From assembly GCA_964433135.1 (NCBI GenBank), contig CAYSQW010000021.1, positions 1-49,131 on the forward strand: 49,131 bases of DNA, written 5' to 3'. Every line of letters begins with the position of its first letter. The first letter of the stretch is position 1. A model generated the notes under the pieces. The model saw only the letters and a program-made list of their open reading frames with translations. It was not told the DNA's origin and searched no databases. Source of the DNA: CAYSQW01 sp964433135. GTDB lineage: Bacteria; Acidobacteriota; Aminicenantia; Aminicenantales; Aminicenantaceae. The position numbers and the translations under genes are program-made. This document shows positions 7,875-16,684 of the stretch, piece after piece.

Positions 7875-10442
7875 GTGAAGAAGAGAAATCACCCCCCGGT
7901 TTTTTTTGAGGCGGTTCTGCGGAGTATGAGCTTCCATGATGATCAAGAATCGTTGGTCGGTGATTTTGCTGAATATTACCACCGGATCGCTGATCGCCGA
8001 GGGGAGCCGGCCGCCTTAGCGTGGTATTCACTGGCGTTGCTTAAGCTTATTCCATCCTATCTATATTTTCAGATCACCTGGGGGATTGAAATGATGAGAA
8101 ACACTCTCAAGATTACACTGCGTTTTATAAACCGGAATAAAGGTTTTTCCTTTATCAATATAAGCGGCCTGGCGGTCGGGCTGGCCTGCAGTTTTTTGAT
8201 CTTTCTCTGGGTCCATAATGAGTTCAGTTATGACAGGTTTCATGAAAACGCCGACCGGTTGCATCGGGTCCTGCTTGAATCCCCGGGGATTGATGGTCTC
8301 AGCGCATATGGGCCGGGCCCGATGGCTGCCGCCCTGAAAAACTCCGTGCCTGAAATCCGGGAGGTGACACGGTTATTCGGCAGTGTTCCGGCACCGGTCC
8401 GATATGATGAAAGGCTTTTTACCAGCCGTGTCATGGGTGTCGATCCCGCCTTCTTTCACATGTTTACATTTCCTGTAATTCAAGGAGACGTGGGGAACCC
8501 CCTACCTGATCCTCAATCCATGGTCCTGACCAAAAAGACGGCCTTGAGGCTCTTCGGTACAGAAGATCCCGTGGGCAAAACCGTCGGTTTAGAATGGTGG
8601 GGACCTTGGCATGATTTTCATATCACCGCCGTTATCGACGATATCCCCTCCAACTCCGATATCCAAGCGGATCTCTTTCTTCCCTTCACATTCGTCACTC
8701 TCTCCGGAATGGACATCGAGAGCTGGAACGTCTCTGGCTATAAGACTTATGTGCGGCTTGAAAGAAAAACGGCTTTCGCCACCGTCAACGCCAAGATTTC
8801 CGGTTTAATGGAGGGATATTATGTGGAGAATGCCCCGGTGCTCAGCTTGTATCCTCTGATTCGAATCCATCTCCACAACCCGGATGGCGGAGGTCCGATC
8901 GTTTATGTGTATGTTTTTATTTTTATCGGGTGCTTGATCCTGGGAGCGGCCTGTATCAACTTCATCAATCTCAGCACATCGCGTGCGGTGAAGCGGGCTC
9001 GTGAAGTGGGGCTGCGTAAGGTCGTCGGGTCCACCCGGTCCCAGCTCATCCGGCAGTTCATGGGCGAATCCCTTATCATGACATTTCTGGCCTTCGGAAC
9101 GGCTCTGGGTATGGCGGCACTGGCCCTTCCGGCTTTGAACCGGATGCTCGAAACCGAATTGGCCGTAAAAGCTTCGGGAATTCATATCCTGGGCTATCTG
9201 TCCATCGTCCTTATCACGGCATTCTTTGCAGGGCTTTATCCCGCTTTTTTCCTCGCTTCATATCGGCCGGCTCTTGTCTTGCGGGGGAGCGGACGTATGC
9301 TGAGCCGTGGAACCGGTTTTCGACGACCCCTTATGATCGCTCAGTTTGTCATCTCAATATTTCTGATTATTTCCACTCTGATCATTTACCGCCAGATCAC
9401 ATTCATGCGCGGTCGGGACTTGGGGATCAACCGGGATTGTGTGATCAACATGGAACTGAGAGGCGGGCTGAGGGGGAATTATTCCTCGATCCGAAACACC
9501 CTCCTCGAGCATCCTTCAATTCAGGCTATTTCAACCACTAACGGATCCTTCACCAAACGTTTCGCCACCAACCTCGCCGATTGGGAGGGCAAGGACCCGG
9601 ATCTCCGGTTGGTCACGGCCATCCACGCCGTGGATTACGATTATGAAAAGATCTTCGATATCCAAATGACGCAAGGTCGCTATTTCACCCGGGATTTTCC
9701 TACCGATGCCTCTGACGGTATCGTGGTGAACGAAACGGCCGTCCGAGCCATGGGTCTTCAGGATCCAATCGATAAACGCGTGACCGTGCCTCTCCCGTTT
9801 GACTCACTCAAGGAGCGCAGGATCATCGGTGTGGTAAAAGATTATCACTTCCGTTCCCTTCACGAAAACATCGAGCCCCTCGTCCTGGTTTTGACCCCTT
9901 CCTGGTACACCGACCTCTACATCCGCATTCACCCGGAGGGGCTCCCCCGGACCTTAAGTTTTATTGAAAAAACCATTGGGGAGATGGCTCCCGATTTTCC
10001 CTTTACTTATACGTTTCTTGATACTCAGATCGATCGTTTGTACCAGGTGGAAATGAAGGTGGGTACTCTGGTGAAAATCGGAATGGGAATCGCTCTGTTC
10101 ATAGCCTGTTTAGGACTGCTGGGGCTGGCTTCTTTTACGGCTGCTCAGAGGATCAAGGAGATTGGGATCCGAAAAGTTTTGGGAGCTTCCACGGCGGAGA
10201 TCCTTTTGCTTCTCAACCGGAAGTTTGTCCTTTGGGTCGCAGTGGCAAATCTGATCGCCTGGCCTCTGGCCTATATGGCCATGAAAAGCTGGCTTCAAGC
10301 GTTTGCCTACAGGGTGGAAATGCCGGTCGGATTGTTTGCGGCCGCGGGATTAGGGATTCTGGGATTGGCAATGCTCATTGCTTCCATACAAACGATACGT
10401 GCAGCCGCGTCCGATCCCGCAAAATCCCTTCGTCAAGAATGA
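7875..10442 (+). CDS. FtsX/MacB-type permease with N-terminal prefix domain
   Basis: This 855-residue ABC-type permease starts at GTG 7875. Residues 1-72 are a short soluble prefix ending in a hydrophobic helix, like the permease prefix domains of this clade. From M73 it follows the standard plan: a TM helix (about 90-112), a MacB-like periplasmic core, a three-helix FtsX domain (from about 340, CINFINLSTSRAVKRAREVG), a second periplasmic part, and a C-terminal FtsX domain (IKEIGIRKVLGAS). No ATP-binding partner is encoded in the window. Such proteins may pair with an ATPase elsewhere for lipoprotein or peptide export or mechanotransmission; the substrate is unknown. An internal ATG at 8091 would remove the prefix, but its conserved look argues for the long form. 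Confidence 0.85.
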   Translation: MKKRNHPPVFFEAVLRSMSFHDDQESLVGDFAEYYHRIADRRGEPAALAWYSLALLKLIPSYLYFQITWGIEMMRNTLKITLRFINRNKGFSFINISGLAVGLACSFLIFLWVHNEFSYDRFHENADRLHRVLLESPGIDGLSAYGPGPMAAALKNSVPEIREVTRLFGSVPAPVRYDERLFTSRVMGVDPAFFHMFTFPVIQGDVGNPLPDPQSMVLTKKTALRLFGTEDPVGKTVGLEWWGPWHDFHITAVIDDIPSNSDIQADLFLPFTFVTLSGMDIESWNVSGYKTYVRLERKTAFATVNAKISGLMEGYYVENAPVLSLYPLIRIHLHNPDGGGPIVYVYVFIFIGCLILGAACINFINLSTSRAVKRAREVGLRKVVGSTRSQLIRQFMGESLIMTFLAFGTALGMAALALPALNRMLETELAVKASGIHILGYLSIVLITAFFAGLYPAFFLASYRPALVLRGSGRMLSRGTGFRRPLMIAQFVISIFLIISTLIIYRQITFMRGRDLGINRDCVINMELRGGLRGNYSSIRNTLLEHPSIQAISTTNGSFTKRFATNLADWEGKDPDLRLVTAIHAVDYDYEKIFDIQMTQGRYFTRDFPTDASDGIVVNETAVRAMGLQDPIDKRVTVPLPFDSLKERRIIGVVKDYHFRSLHENIEPLVLVLTPSWYTDLYIRIHPEGLPRTLSFIEKTIGEMAPDFPFTYTFLDTQIDRLYQVEMKVGTLVKIGMGIALFIACLGLLGLASFTAAQRIKEIGIRKVLGASTAEILLLLNRKFVLWVAVANLIAWPLAYMAMKSWLQAFAYRVEMPVGLFAAAGLGILGLAMLIASIQTIRAAASDPAKSLRQE

Positions 10443-10667
10443 ATCCTTTGAGGGTGCTCATGTTCCGGTGGAAGCTCCTTTCCCTCCCCGGGAAATCCCC
10501 ATGAAGTCATGCCTTTGCCTAAACTCTTGAGAGGTTTTATTCGTAGAATGGATTAAGGATAACGATGATATTTTATGGAAAGACGGAACTCGGGGTAGGA
10601 ACTTTCGTATTATATAGTGAAATTGTTTCCTTAATTATTTTCATGTCTGATACTTTCGGAGGAAATC

Positions 10668-12935
10668 ATGGTTAAGAGGATTTGGGCCGTTTCTCTATCT
10701 CTGCTTTTCATCTGCGCCGGCTTTGCGCGGGGACAGAAATTTTCCCGAACGGAAGCCATGGAACATGTGAGGTACCTGGCGGAAACCATCGGTCCTCGCC
10801 CTATGGGCTCGCTGCAGGAAAAAGCGGCGCTGGAGTATGCCGCGGTCATGCTGAGTCAATACGGCTGCCGTGTGGAATGGCAGCCCGTAAAACAGTCCAA
10901 ATCCCAGAATACCGACAGCGCCAATGTCATCGGGCTTTTCCCCGGCCGGAGCGAACGCGCAATCGTGATCGGCGCTCATATCGACTCCGCCGGTCCCGAG
11001 ATTCCCGGTGCCAACGATGATGGTTCCGGTGTGGCCGTGCTGCTGGAACTGGCCCGCGTCCTTTGCCAAAAGAAGCACGAATCCACGCTGATATTCGTGC
11101 CGTTCTGCGGAGAAGAATCCGGACTGGTCGGCTCCCACTATTTTGCGGAAACATATCCGCTTGATAACATCGCTCTTATGCTTCAGCTCGACATGTGCGA
11201 TGGGGATGGGCCGCTTATGATCTGGACCGACATCCCGGAGCATCAAACTCCCCGTTGGCTGGTGAAAGCCAGCATCGACGCTTATCATGATCTCGGGTAC
11301 CGAAACATCGATTATCCCACCCATTTTCAGAGCCTGAACAATTCCTTCATGGGCGCCGGTTCGGACCACCAGCCCTTCATGCAGAAGGGGATTCCCGCCA
11401 TCGCCTTCGTCAGCGACATAAGGGCGCCGATCCACATCCGAAATGACGATGTGGCCCATTTCAAACCCGCCGGGCTGGACCGAAGCGGCCGGCTCATCCT
11501 GGAGCTGGTCAAAAGGTTCGACCGGGAGCAACCCTCCACAGTCGAGGACCATTACATGCTCTGGCTCATCGGTGAACGCCCGGTCTTTATTTCTCCCGCG
11601 CTTCTGGTCGTTTTTCTCCTTATCAGCATGTCTGCCGCTTTAATCGTCCTCGTTGTTTTAGCGCGGAAGCGCCGCCGTTTCACTGAGGACAAATCCATCC
11701 GTCTCACCTGGCCCAAACTGGCGGTTTTGCTGCTGCTTATAGTGGTCACCGCCGTCGCCTCTCTGTGGACGGCGCAGTTGGTAAAAGGGCAGCGCATTCC
11801 CTGGCACGCACATCCGGGGGCGCAGGTGGTCTTTGTGATCCCGTTTGCGCTCTTGGGGATCTGGCTTGCGCTTCAGGTCACCCGAAAATGGAAGCTGCGC
11901 AAGAATCCCTATTTCTATATGGTACGATCATCGATCTATTTTGTCGTTCTGATTTCGGCTCTTTGGCTGCTGAGCGGCCCGAGGCTGGCTCTGTATCCCG
12001 CGGCGGGGTTGCTGTTGATCAGTCTGGCGTGTCTGGTCCCCTGGGGATGGCTCAAAGGTCTGCTGTGGATCCTGTCGCCTATCATGATGTTCCGGCTGGT
12101 GATGCTCCCGCAGTATTATGAGTTCGCGTTCCGTAGTCTGCCTAACATGTTCGAGTCGTTGAACACTGCACTGATGTCCGCTATTCCTTTTGCCGCGTTG
12201 ATTCTCATCTCTTTTGTCTGGATGATGCCTTTTCTGTTGGGGTTCGGGGCGGTTTACCGTAGCGCCCGGGGAGATCTTTACGGACTTAAGCGCTTCCGCC
12301 ATCCCGCTGTTTCCTTGGTGATGTTGGCGTTGATCATCGGAGGGAGTGCATGGATCGCTTCCGTACCCAGTTATGATTCCACCTGGGAGCAGGTCGTCCA
12401 TGTCACTCAGGAGAGCGACATCCAAGGCAAAACATCGATCATTTTCAGCAGCGGGGATTACCTGAAAGGCGTTTCAGCCGATATCGCAGGCCGACGGGAA
12501 GTGCCGGGGGAACGGGAATCCCGCTATGTGTTTGACGAAGTGCTGGATATGGACTGGCTCCATGATGACATCTCCGTAGAGGTTGAAAACGCAGGTGATG
12601 AGAAGCTTGTGCTCATCAAAACCGCGCTGGTATTTGAGGAACAGCCGTTTACGGTCTCGCTCCGCTTGGATTCGGAAGCTGAAATATCGGTTGAAGACTG
12701 CAGCGTTCATCATGTGCTTCGCCGCAAAGCTCATCAGGTAAACCTATCCTGGTACAGCTTTCCGGCGAGAACCCTGAAACCCGAGCTGACCCTGCGTTTG
12801 CCGGCCGATGCCGGACTCAAAGCCGTTGTCAGAGCGACTTTTTGCACAACTCCGCTGGATATCGTATGTTCAGGAGGGAATATGCACTTCATCCATCGGG
12901 CGCGGATCCTTCATGAACATCCGCTGCTTCCGTAA
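10668..12935 (+). CDS. Secreted/membrane M28-family aminopeptidase
   Basis: This 755-residue zinc peptidase has a signal peptide (cleavage near residue 22, ARG/Q). The M28 domain (about 25-290) shows the full di-zinc set: H104 in GAHIDSAG, D117 in GANDDGSG, catalytic E149 and ligand E150 in CGEESG, D175 in LQLDMCD, and His in GSDHQPFM. Residues about 300-600 contain roughly eight hydrophobic membrane segments. The last 150 residues are a soluble domain. M28 enzymes release N-terminal amino acids; the membrane C-terminal half resembles ER-aminopeptidase-like M28 proteins. GGAGG lies seven bases before the ATG. It is convergent with the flavoenzyme gene, with six bases between them. Confidence 0.9.
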   Translation: MVKRIWAVSLSLLFICAGFARGQKFSRTEAMEHVRYLAETIGPRPMGSLQEKAALEYAAVMLSQYGCRVEWQPVKQSKSQNTDSANVIGLFPGRSERAIVIGAHIDSAGPEIPGANDDGSGVAVLLELARVLCQKKHESTLIFVPFCGEESGLVGSHYFAETYPLDNIALMLQLDMCDGDGPLMIWTDIPEHQTPRWLVKASIDAYHDLGYRNIDYPTHFQSLNNSFMGAGSDHQPFMQKGIPAIAFVSDIRAPIHIRNDDVAHFKPAGLDRSGRLILELVKRFDREQPSTVEDHYMLWLIGERPVFISPALLVVFLLISMSAALIVLVVLARKRRRFTEDKSIRLTWPKLAVLLLLIVVTAVASLWTAQLVKGQRIPWHAHPGAQVVFVIPFALLGIWLALQVTRKWKLRKNPYFYMVRSSIYFVVLISALWLLSGPRLALYPAAGLLLISLACLVPWGWLKGLLWILSPIMMFRLVMLPQYYEFAFRSLPNMFESLNTALMSAIPFAALILISFVWMMPFLLGFGAVYRSARGDLYGLKRFRHPAVSLVMLALIIGGSAWIASVPSYDSTWEQVVHVTQESDIQGKTSIIFSSGDYLKGVSADIAGRREVPGERESRYVFDEVLDMDWLHDDISVEVENAGDEKLVLIKTALVFEEQPFTVSLRLDSEAEISVEDCSVHHVLRRKAHQVNLSWYSFPARTLKPELTLRLPADAGLKAVVRATFCTTPLDIVCSGGNMHFIHRARILHEHPLLP

Positions 12936-12941
12936 TGAAAA

Positions 12942-14282
12942 TTATTTATACCATTTTTTTATCGCATCCACGGAGGCGGCGATCACCGGATAGGCGATGG
13001 GAGAAGCCGTCAGTAGGGGATGGGTTCCGATCTGAAGGTTATCGATGTCCATGTCCGTCATTTTATTGAGGATCATGACGGAAAACATGTTCACCAATTC
13101 ACCGACCGAATCGCCGCCGTACATTTGAGCGCCGAGCAAGGTATGAGAGTAGCGTGAGAACACAAGTTTAAGGTGGATTTGCGAGGTGTTAGGGAGTTTT
13201 CCGGGATGCCTGTCGACGGTGGTCGATTCTCCGATCATGTAATTCATGTTCATGGAGCGAGCCTTGTTTTCCGTCAGCCCGCTGGCGCCGAATGCCGTGC
13301 CGCCGATTTTTGTCGAAAAGGATCCCAGCACGCCCTGAAATTTTCGCATGACTTTGATTTGATAGAGATTGGAGCCAACCAGGCGGCCTTCCGCCATGGC
13401 GGTGGAAGCCAGCATGATATTGGAAAATTCTCCGGTGAAGAAATCATATTTGGCGGCGCAGTCGCCGATGGCGAAAATGTCTTTGTCGAAAGTACGCAGG
13501 TAGTCATTGACCCAGATGCCGTGATGAGGATGAACCGCGAGTCCCATTTTGCTCGCCAGGGAAAGCGACGGTTTGGCTCCTACCGATACGATCAATACTT
13601 CCGCCGGAATCTCTTTGCCGTCATCGAGTTGAACGGCTTTGACTGAGTCGCCGCCGAGAACTTTCATGACCCTTTTTCCGGTTAGGATCTTTGCTCCCGA
13701 GTTTTCCAGGATATCTTTGGCCTTGGCTCCGAATTCTTCGTCCATGGTGGTGGCGAGCAGTCCGTCGAGCATCTCTACCAGGGTGACATTTTTACCGGCC
13801 TTGGTGAATTCATCCGCCATTTCCACGCCGATATAGCCGCCTCCGATGATAACGATGTTTTCAGATTCTTGAGCCTCTTTTTTAAGGGCCGTCAGGTAGT
13901 CGAGATCTTTTTTGACTACGTAAACGCCGTGTTTGTCGATACCGGGGATCGGGGGAAGGAGGGGACGTGCACCGACGGCAAAAACCAGTTTGTCGTACCC
14001 GACGGTTCCTCCGTTTTTCAGCGTCAGAACTTTCTCCTTGCCTTCCACGACTTCATCGATAATGAGATCGGCTCCGGCCTTTTCGATCAATTTGTCGGGA
14101 AGAATATCCTCCTCGACCGAACCCAACGAATGCATGGTGTAGGGGATTCCGCAGGGGATCAATGCGGTTTTTTCCTTGCGGATGACGGCGATGCTCTTGT
14201 CAGGATAAGTGTTGTGAGCCGAAAGGGCGCAGGTCACGCCCGCGGGGCCTCCTCCGATAATAACGATGTCATAATTTTTCAT
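12942..14282 (-). CDS. CoA-disulfide reductase / NADH oxidase-like flavoenzyme
   Basis: This 446-residue member of the pyridine-nucleotide-disulfide oxidoreductase family has an N-terminal FAD motif (DIVIIGGGPAGVTCAL), an NAD motif near residue 135 (IVIIGGGYIGVEMADEF) and the second FAD motif IFAIGDCAA. A single redox Cys, C44 in IPCGIPY, sits where CoA-disulfide reductases and NADH oxidases have theirs. Candidate reactions are reduction of CoA disulfide, polysulfide or oxygen with NAD(P)H; the sequence alone does not decide. The start at 14282 is chosen because AGGAGG lies six bases upstream; an in-frame ATG 32 codons earlier has no such site. It is cytoplasmic and could serve oxygen or sulfur stress defence, like hcp nearby. 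Confidence 0.85.
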   Translation of the reverse strand: MKNYDIVIIGGGPAGVTCALSAHNTYPDKSIAVIRKEKTALIPCGIPYTMHSLGSVEEDILPDKLIEKAGADLIIDEVVEGKEKVLTLKNGGTVGYDKLVFAVGARPLLPPIPGIDKHGVYVVKKDLDYLTALKKEAQESENIVIIGGGYIGVEMADEFTKAGKNVTLVEMLDGLLATTMDEEFGAKAKDILENSGAKILTGKRVMKVLGGDSVKAVQLDDGKEIPAEVLIVSVGAKPSLSLASKMGLAVHPHHGIWVNDYLRTFDKDIFAIGDCAAKYDFFTGEFSNIMLASTAMAEGRLVGSNLYQIKVMRKFQGVLGSFSTKIGGTAFGASGLTENKARSMNMNYMIGESTTVDRHPGKLPNTSQIHLKLVFSRYSHTLLGAQMYGGDSVGELVNMFSVMILNKMTDMDIDNLQIGTHPLLTASPIAYPVIAASVDAIKKWYK

Positions 14283-14479
14283 ATCACGCCTCCTGGAAAA
14301 TAAGTGATTAATTGATTTCGAATATACACGAAACCTTATTAAACTCTTTATAATAATCTTGAGTTCGTCTGGGTGCAAGCAATATTTTCTAGGCGGGGTG
14401 TAGGGTATGGAATATACCGTGAATGATCAGAGATGTGGGAGATTATTTGTTTTTATCGCGTGCCGTTGGGGATCATTGT

Positions 14480-14890
14480 TCATATGCCGTCTTTTCGTAC
14501 CCGAAGGCGGATGCACTTCATGACCAAATTTCCTTCCGGATTCACGCAAATATAGATCAGGCGTTGCCGGTCCATTACGGAGAACGCCGGAAAACTGGGA
14601 TCTCAGACGATCGAATCAACGGATTTATGGTTCTTGGGATCGATAACATCGATGCGCATGGGAAAAGGCAGTCTGTTCTCCGTGCCCTTGGCGCCGTCGA
14701 AGCTGGGAATGGTGTAAAAAAGGCCGTCATGTGGGATGAGATCGGCTGCCTTGAGGCCGCGAGGGGTGATGATGGAATGAATATGTCCGAGAGCTCGATC
14801 TTGTTTATGAGACGGTTTTTAGCCATCGGCGTTGAGAATACCAATCGATTTATCTTAAGAGACAGTGGAGGATTTTTGACCCGGTTGGAA
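14480..14890 (-). pseudogene. Decayed beta-propeller (NHL-like) gene fragment
   Basis: One minus-strand frame reads like the C-terminal part of a beta-propeller protein: DKSIGILNADG, then SIITPRGLKAADLIPHDGLF, NRLPFPMRIDVIDPKNHKSV, and MDRQRLIYICVNPEGNLVMK, ending at a stop at 14480-14482. It is broken by three in-frame stops, at 14855-14857 (TAA), 14819-14821 (TAA) and 14603-14605 (TGA), all in the same frame. No start codon or ribosome binding site is found for any piece. I infer a decaying gene whose N-terminal part has been lost. The specific family is uncertain; the repeats of DG and D-P turns suggest a six-bladed propeller. Confidence 0.6.
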
Positions 14891-14938
14891 AAAATCGGAT
14901 TCGTTTTGAAAATATTATATTTGATGGATTTATTTAAA

Positions 14939-14956
14939 CCTTGACCGGGGTCAAGG
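14939..14956. promoter_or_regulatory. Palindromic operator upstream of hcp (HcpR/FNR-type)
   Basis: CCTTGACC-GG-GGTCAAGG is a perfect palindrome with 8-base arms, 63 bases before the hcp start codon. Its core TTGACC-N2-GGTCAA fits a CRP/FNR-family site, and as I recall it resembles the boxes proposed for HcpR, the NO-responsive regulator of hcp in anaerobes. If TATTCT at 14977-14982 is the -10 box, the palindrome is centred at about -41.5, the class II activator position. No regulator gene of this family lies in the window. Confidence 0.6.
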
Positions 14957-15018
14957 ACTTGGGCTCTGGATTTGCTTATTCTATATAAAAGCGTATTCTT
15001 ATTGTTAAGGAGGCTGAA

Positions 15019-16659
15019 ATGAGCATGTTTTGCCAACAATGTCAGGAAACGGCTAAGAACGAGGCCTGTACCGTAAAAGGGGTATGCGGCAAGAATCAAG
15101 ATACCTCCAACCTGCAGGATCTTCTTCTATTCGTTCTCAAAGGGATCGGCGCGGCGGCCGCCCCCGGCGCCGCAGAGGGAAAACTCGACCTTGAAACAGG
15201 ACGTTTCGTGGCGGAGTCCCTGTTTGTCACACTCACCAATACGAATTTCGATGATGACAAGATCATATTCATGATCCGCAAAGGGCTGAAGATTCGTGAA
15301 GATTTGAAGCGATCCGCCGTTGCCTCGGAAATAGAGAGCCTCCCCGAGGCCGCACTCTGGTTTTCCGACGATGTCGCGGAATTCAAAGCCAAGGCGACCG
15401 AGGTGGGATTCCTCTCTATCGAACACGATGATGTCCGTTCGCTTATCTCGCTTCTGATATTCGGGCTCAAAGGCATCGGAGCCTACGCCCATCATGCCGC
15501 CGTCCTCGACCATGAAGATCCGGCGATCTATGCCTTCATGATCGAAGCGCTGGCCGCGACCACTCGAGCCTCCTCGGTCGATGAGCTGGTCGATCTGGTT
15601 CTGCGTGCCGGATCGTGCGCCGTCGATACCATGGCGCTTCTCGACAAGGCCAATACGGAAACCTACGGTCATCCCGAGATATCCAAGGTCAACCTCGGCG
15701 TGCGCCGCAATCCCGGTATCCTTATCTCCGGACATGATCTCAGAGACATGGAAGATCTTCTCGAACAAACCGAGGGAACCGGAGTGGATGTCTATACTCA
15801 CGGCGAGATGCTGCCCGCGCATTATTACCCCGCATTCAAAAACGCCGAACATCTGGTCGGCAACTACGGCGGCTCCTGGTGGCATCAAAACAAGGAATTC
15901 GATGCGTTCAATGGGCCCATCCTGATGACGACCAACTGCATCATCCCGGTGAAAGATTCTTACAAGGACAGGATCTTCACTTCCGGAATGGCCGGCTATC
16001 CGGGAGTGGAACATATTCCCGATCGGGAAAAAGACGGAACCAAGGATTTTTCCCGGCTTATCGAGCTGGCCAAAAAATGCGCTCCTCCGACCGAACTTGA
16101 AGCCGGCGAGATCACCGGCGGTTTCGCCCACAACCAGGTCCTGGCGCTAGCCGGGCCGGTCGTGGATGCGGTCAAATCCGGCGCTATCAAACGATTCGTG
16201 GTCATGGCGGGATGCGACGGCCGTCAGCGCAGCCGGGATTACTTCACCGAAGTCGCCCGGGAGCTTCCCAAGGATACGGTGATCCTTACCGCGGGCTGTG
16301 CCAAGTATCGGTACAACAAGCTGGATTTGGGCGATATCAACGGGATTCCGAGGGTGCTCGATGCCGGACAGTGCAACGACTCTTATTCATTGGCCGTGAT
16401 CGCGCTAAAACTGAAGGAAGCCTTCGACCTCGAGGATGTCAATCAGCTTCCGCTTTCCTTTGATATCGCATGGTATGAACAGAAAGCCGTGGCCGTACTG
16501 TTGGCCTTGTTGGCTCTGGGATTCAAGGGGATCCGGTTAGGCCCCACGCTTCCCGCGTTTCTGTCGCCCCATGTCGCCAAGGTGCTGGTGGAAAAATTCG
16601 ATATCAAGCCCATAGGTGAAGTGGAGAGTGATGTGGCGGCCATGATGGAGGGACGCTGA
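15019..16659 (+). CDS. hcp: Hybrid cluster protein / hydroxylamine reductase
   Basis: The 546-residue product has the characteristic N-terminal cluster motif C5-x2-C8-x8-C17-x5-C23 (MFCQQCQETAKNEACT, then GVCGK), which binds the [4Fe-4S] cluster in class I Hcp of strict anaerobes. Further conserved segments include GSCAVDTMALLDKANTETYG, ISGHDLRDMEDLL, LMTTNCIIPV, AGCDGRQRSRDYFTE, TAGCAKYRYNKLDLGDI and DAGQCNDSYS, which carry the hybrid-cluster ligands. Hcp is a cytoplasmic NO reductase/hydroxylamine reductase used against nitrosative stress. AAGGAGG lies six bases before the ATG. It is probably monocistronic: the M24-type gene is convergent 25 bases downstream. The palindrome at 14939-14956 is the likely control site. 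Confidence 0.95.
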   Translation: MSMFCQQCQETAKNEACTVKGVCGKNQDTSNLQDLLLFVLKGIGAAAAPGAAEGKLDLETGRFVAESLFVTLTNTNFDDDKIIFMIRKGLKIREDLKRSAVASEIESLPEAALWFSDDVAEFKAKATEVGFLSIEHDDVRSLISLLIFGLKGIGAYAHHAAVLDHEDPAIYAFMIEALAATTRASSVDELVDLVLRAGSCAVDTMALLDKANTETYGHPEISKVNLGVRRNPGILISGHDLRDMEDLLEQTEGTGVDVYTHGEMLPAHYYPAFKNAEHLVGNYGGSWWHQNKEFDAFNGPILMTTNCIIPVKDSYKDRIFTSGMAGYPGVEHIPDREKDGTKDFSRLIELAKKCAPPTELEAGEITGGFAHNQVLALAGPVVDAVKSGAIKRFVVMAGCDGRQRSRDYFTEVARELPKDTVILTAGCAKYRYNKLDLGDINGIPRVLDAGQCNDSYSLAVIALKLKEAFDLEDVNQLPLSFDIAWYEQKAVAVLLALLALGFKGIRLGPTLPAFLSPHVAKVLVEKFDIKPIGEVESDVAAMMEGR

Positions 16660-16684
16660 AGAGGAAAGCGGAAACACAACCCTT

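Noticed and set aside
10583..10615. ECF sigma promoter suggested by GGAACTT upstream of the M28 gene
   Set aside because: No matching -10 motif at the expected distance.
14603..14605. In-frame TGA in the beta-propeller relic as a selenocysteine codon
   Set aside because: Two further TAA stops lie in the same frame and no start exists, so decay is the simpler explanation.
14423..14944. A 173-codon plus-strand open frame upstream of hcp
   Set aside because: No ribosome binding site, and the opposite strand carries the protein-like but stop-interrupted beta-propeller relic, of which this frame is the shadow.
14575..15099. A 174-codon minus-strand open frame entering the hcp gene
   Set aside because: It starts inside hcp, and its Ser/Pro-rich product reads as the wrong frame of the beta-propeller relic.
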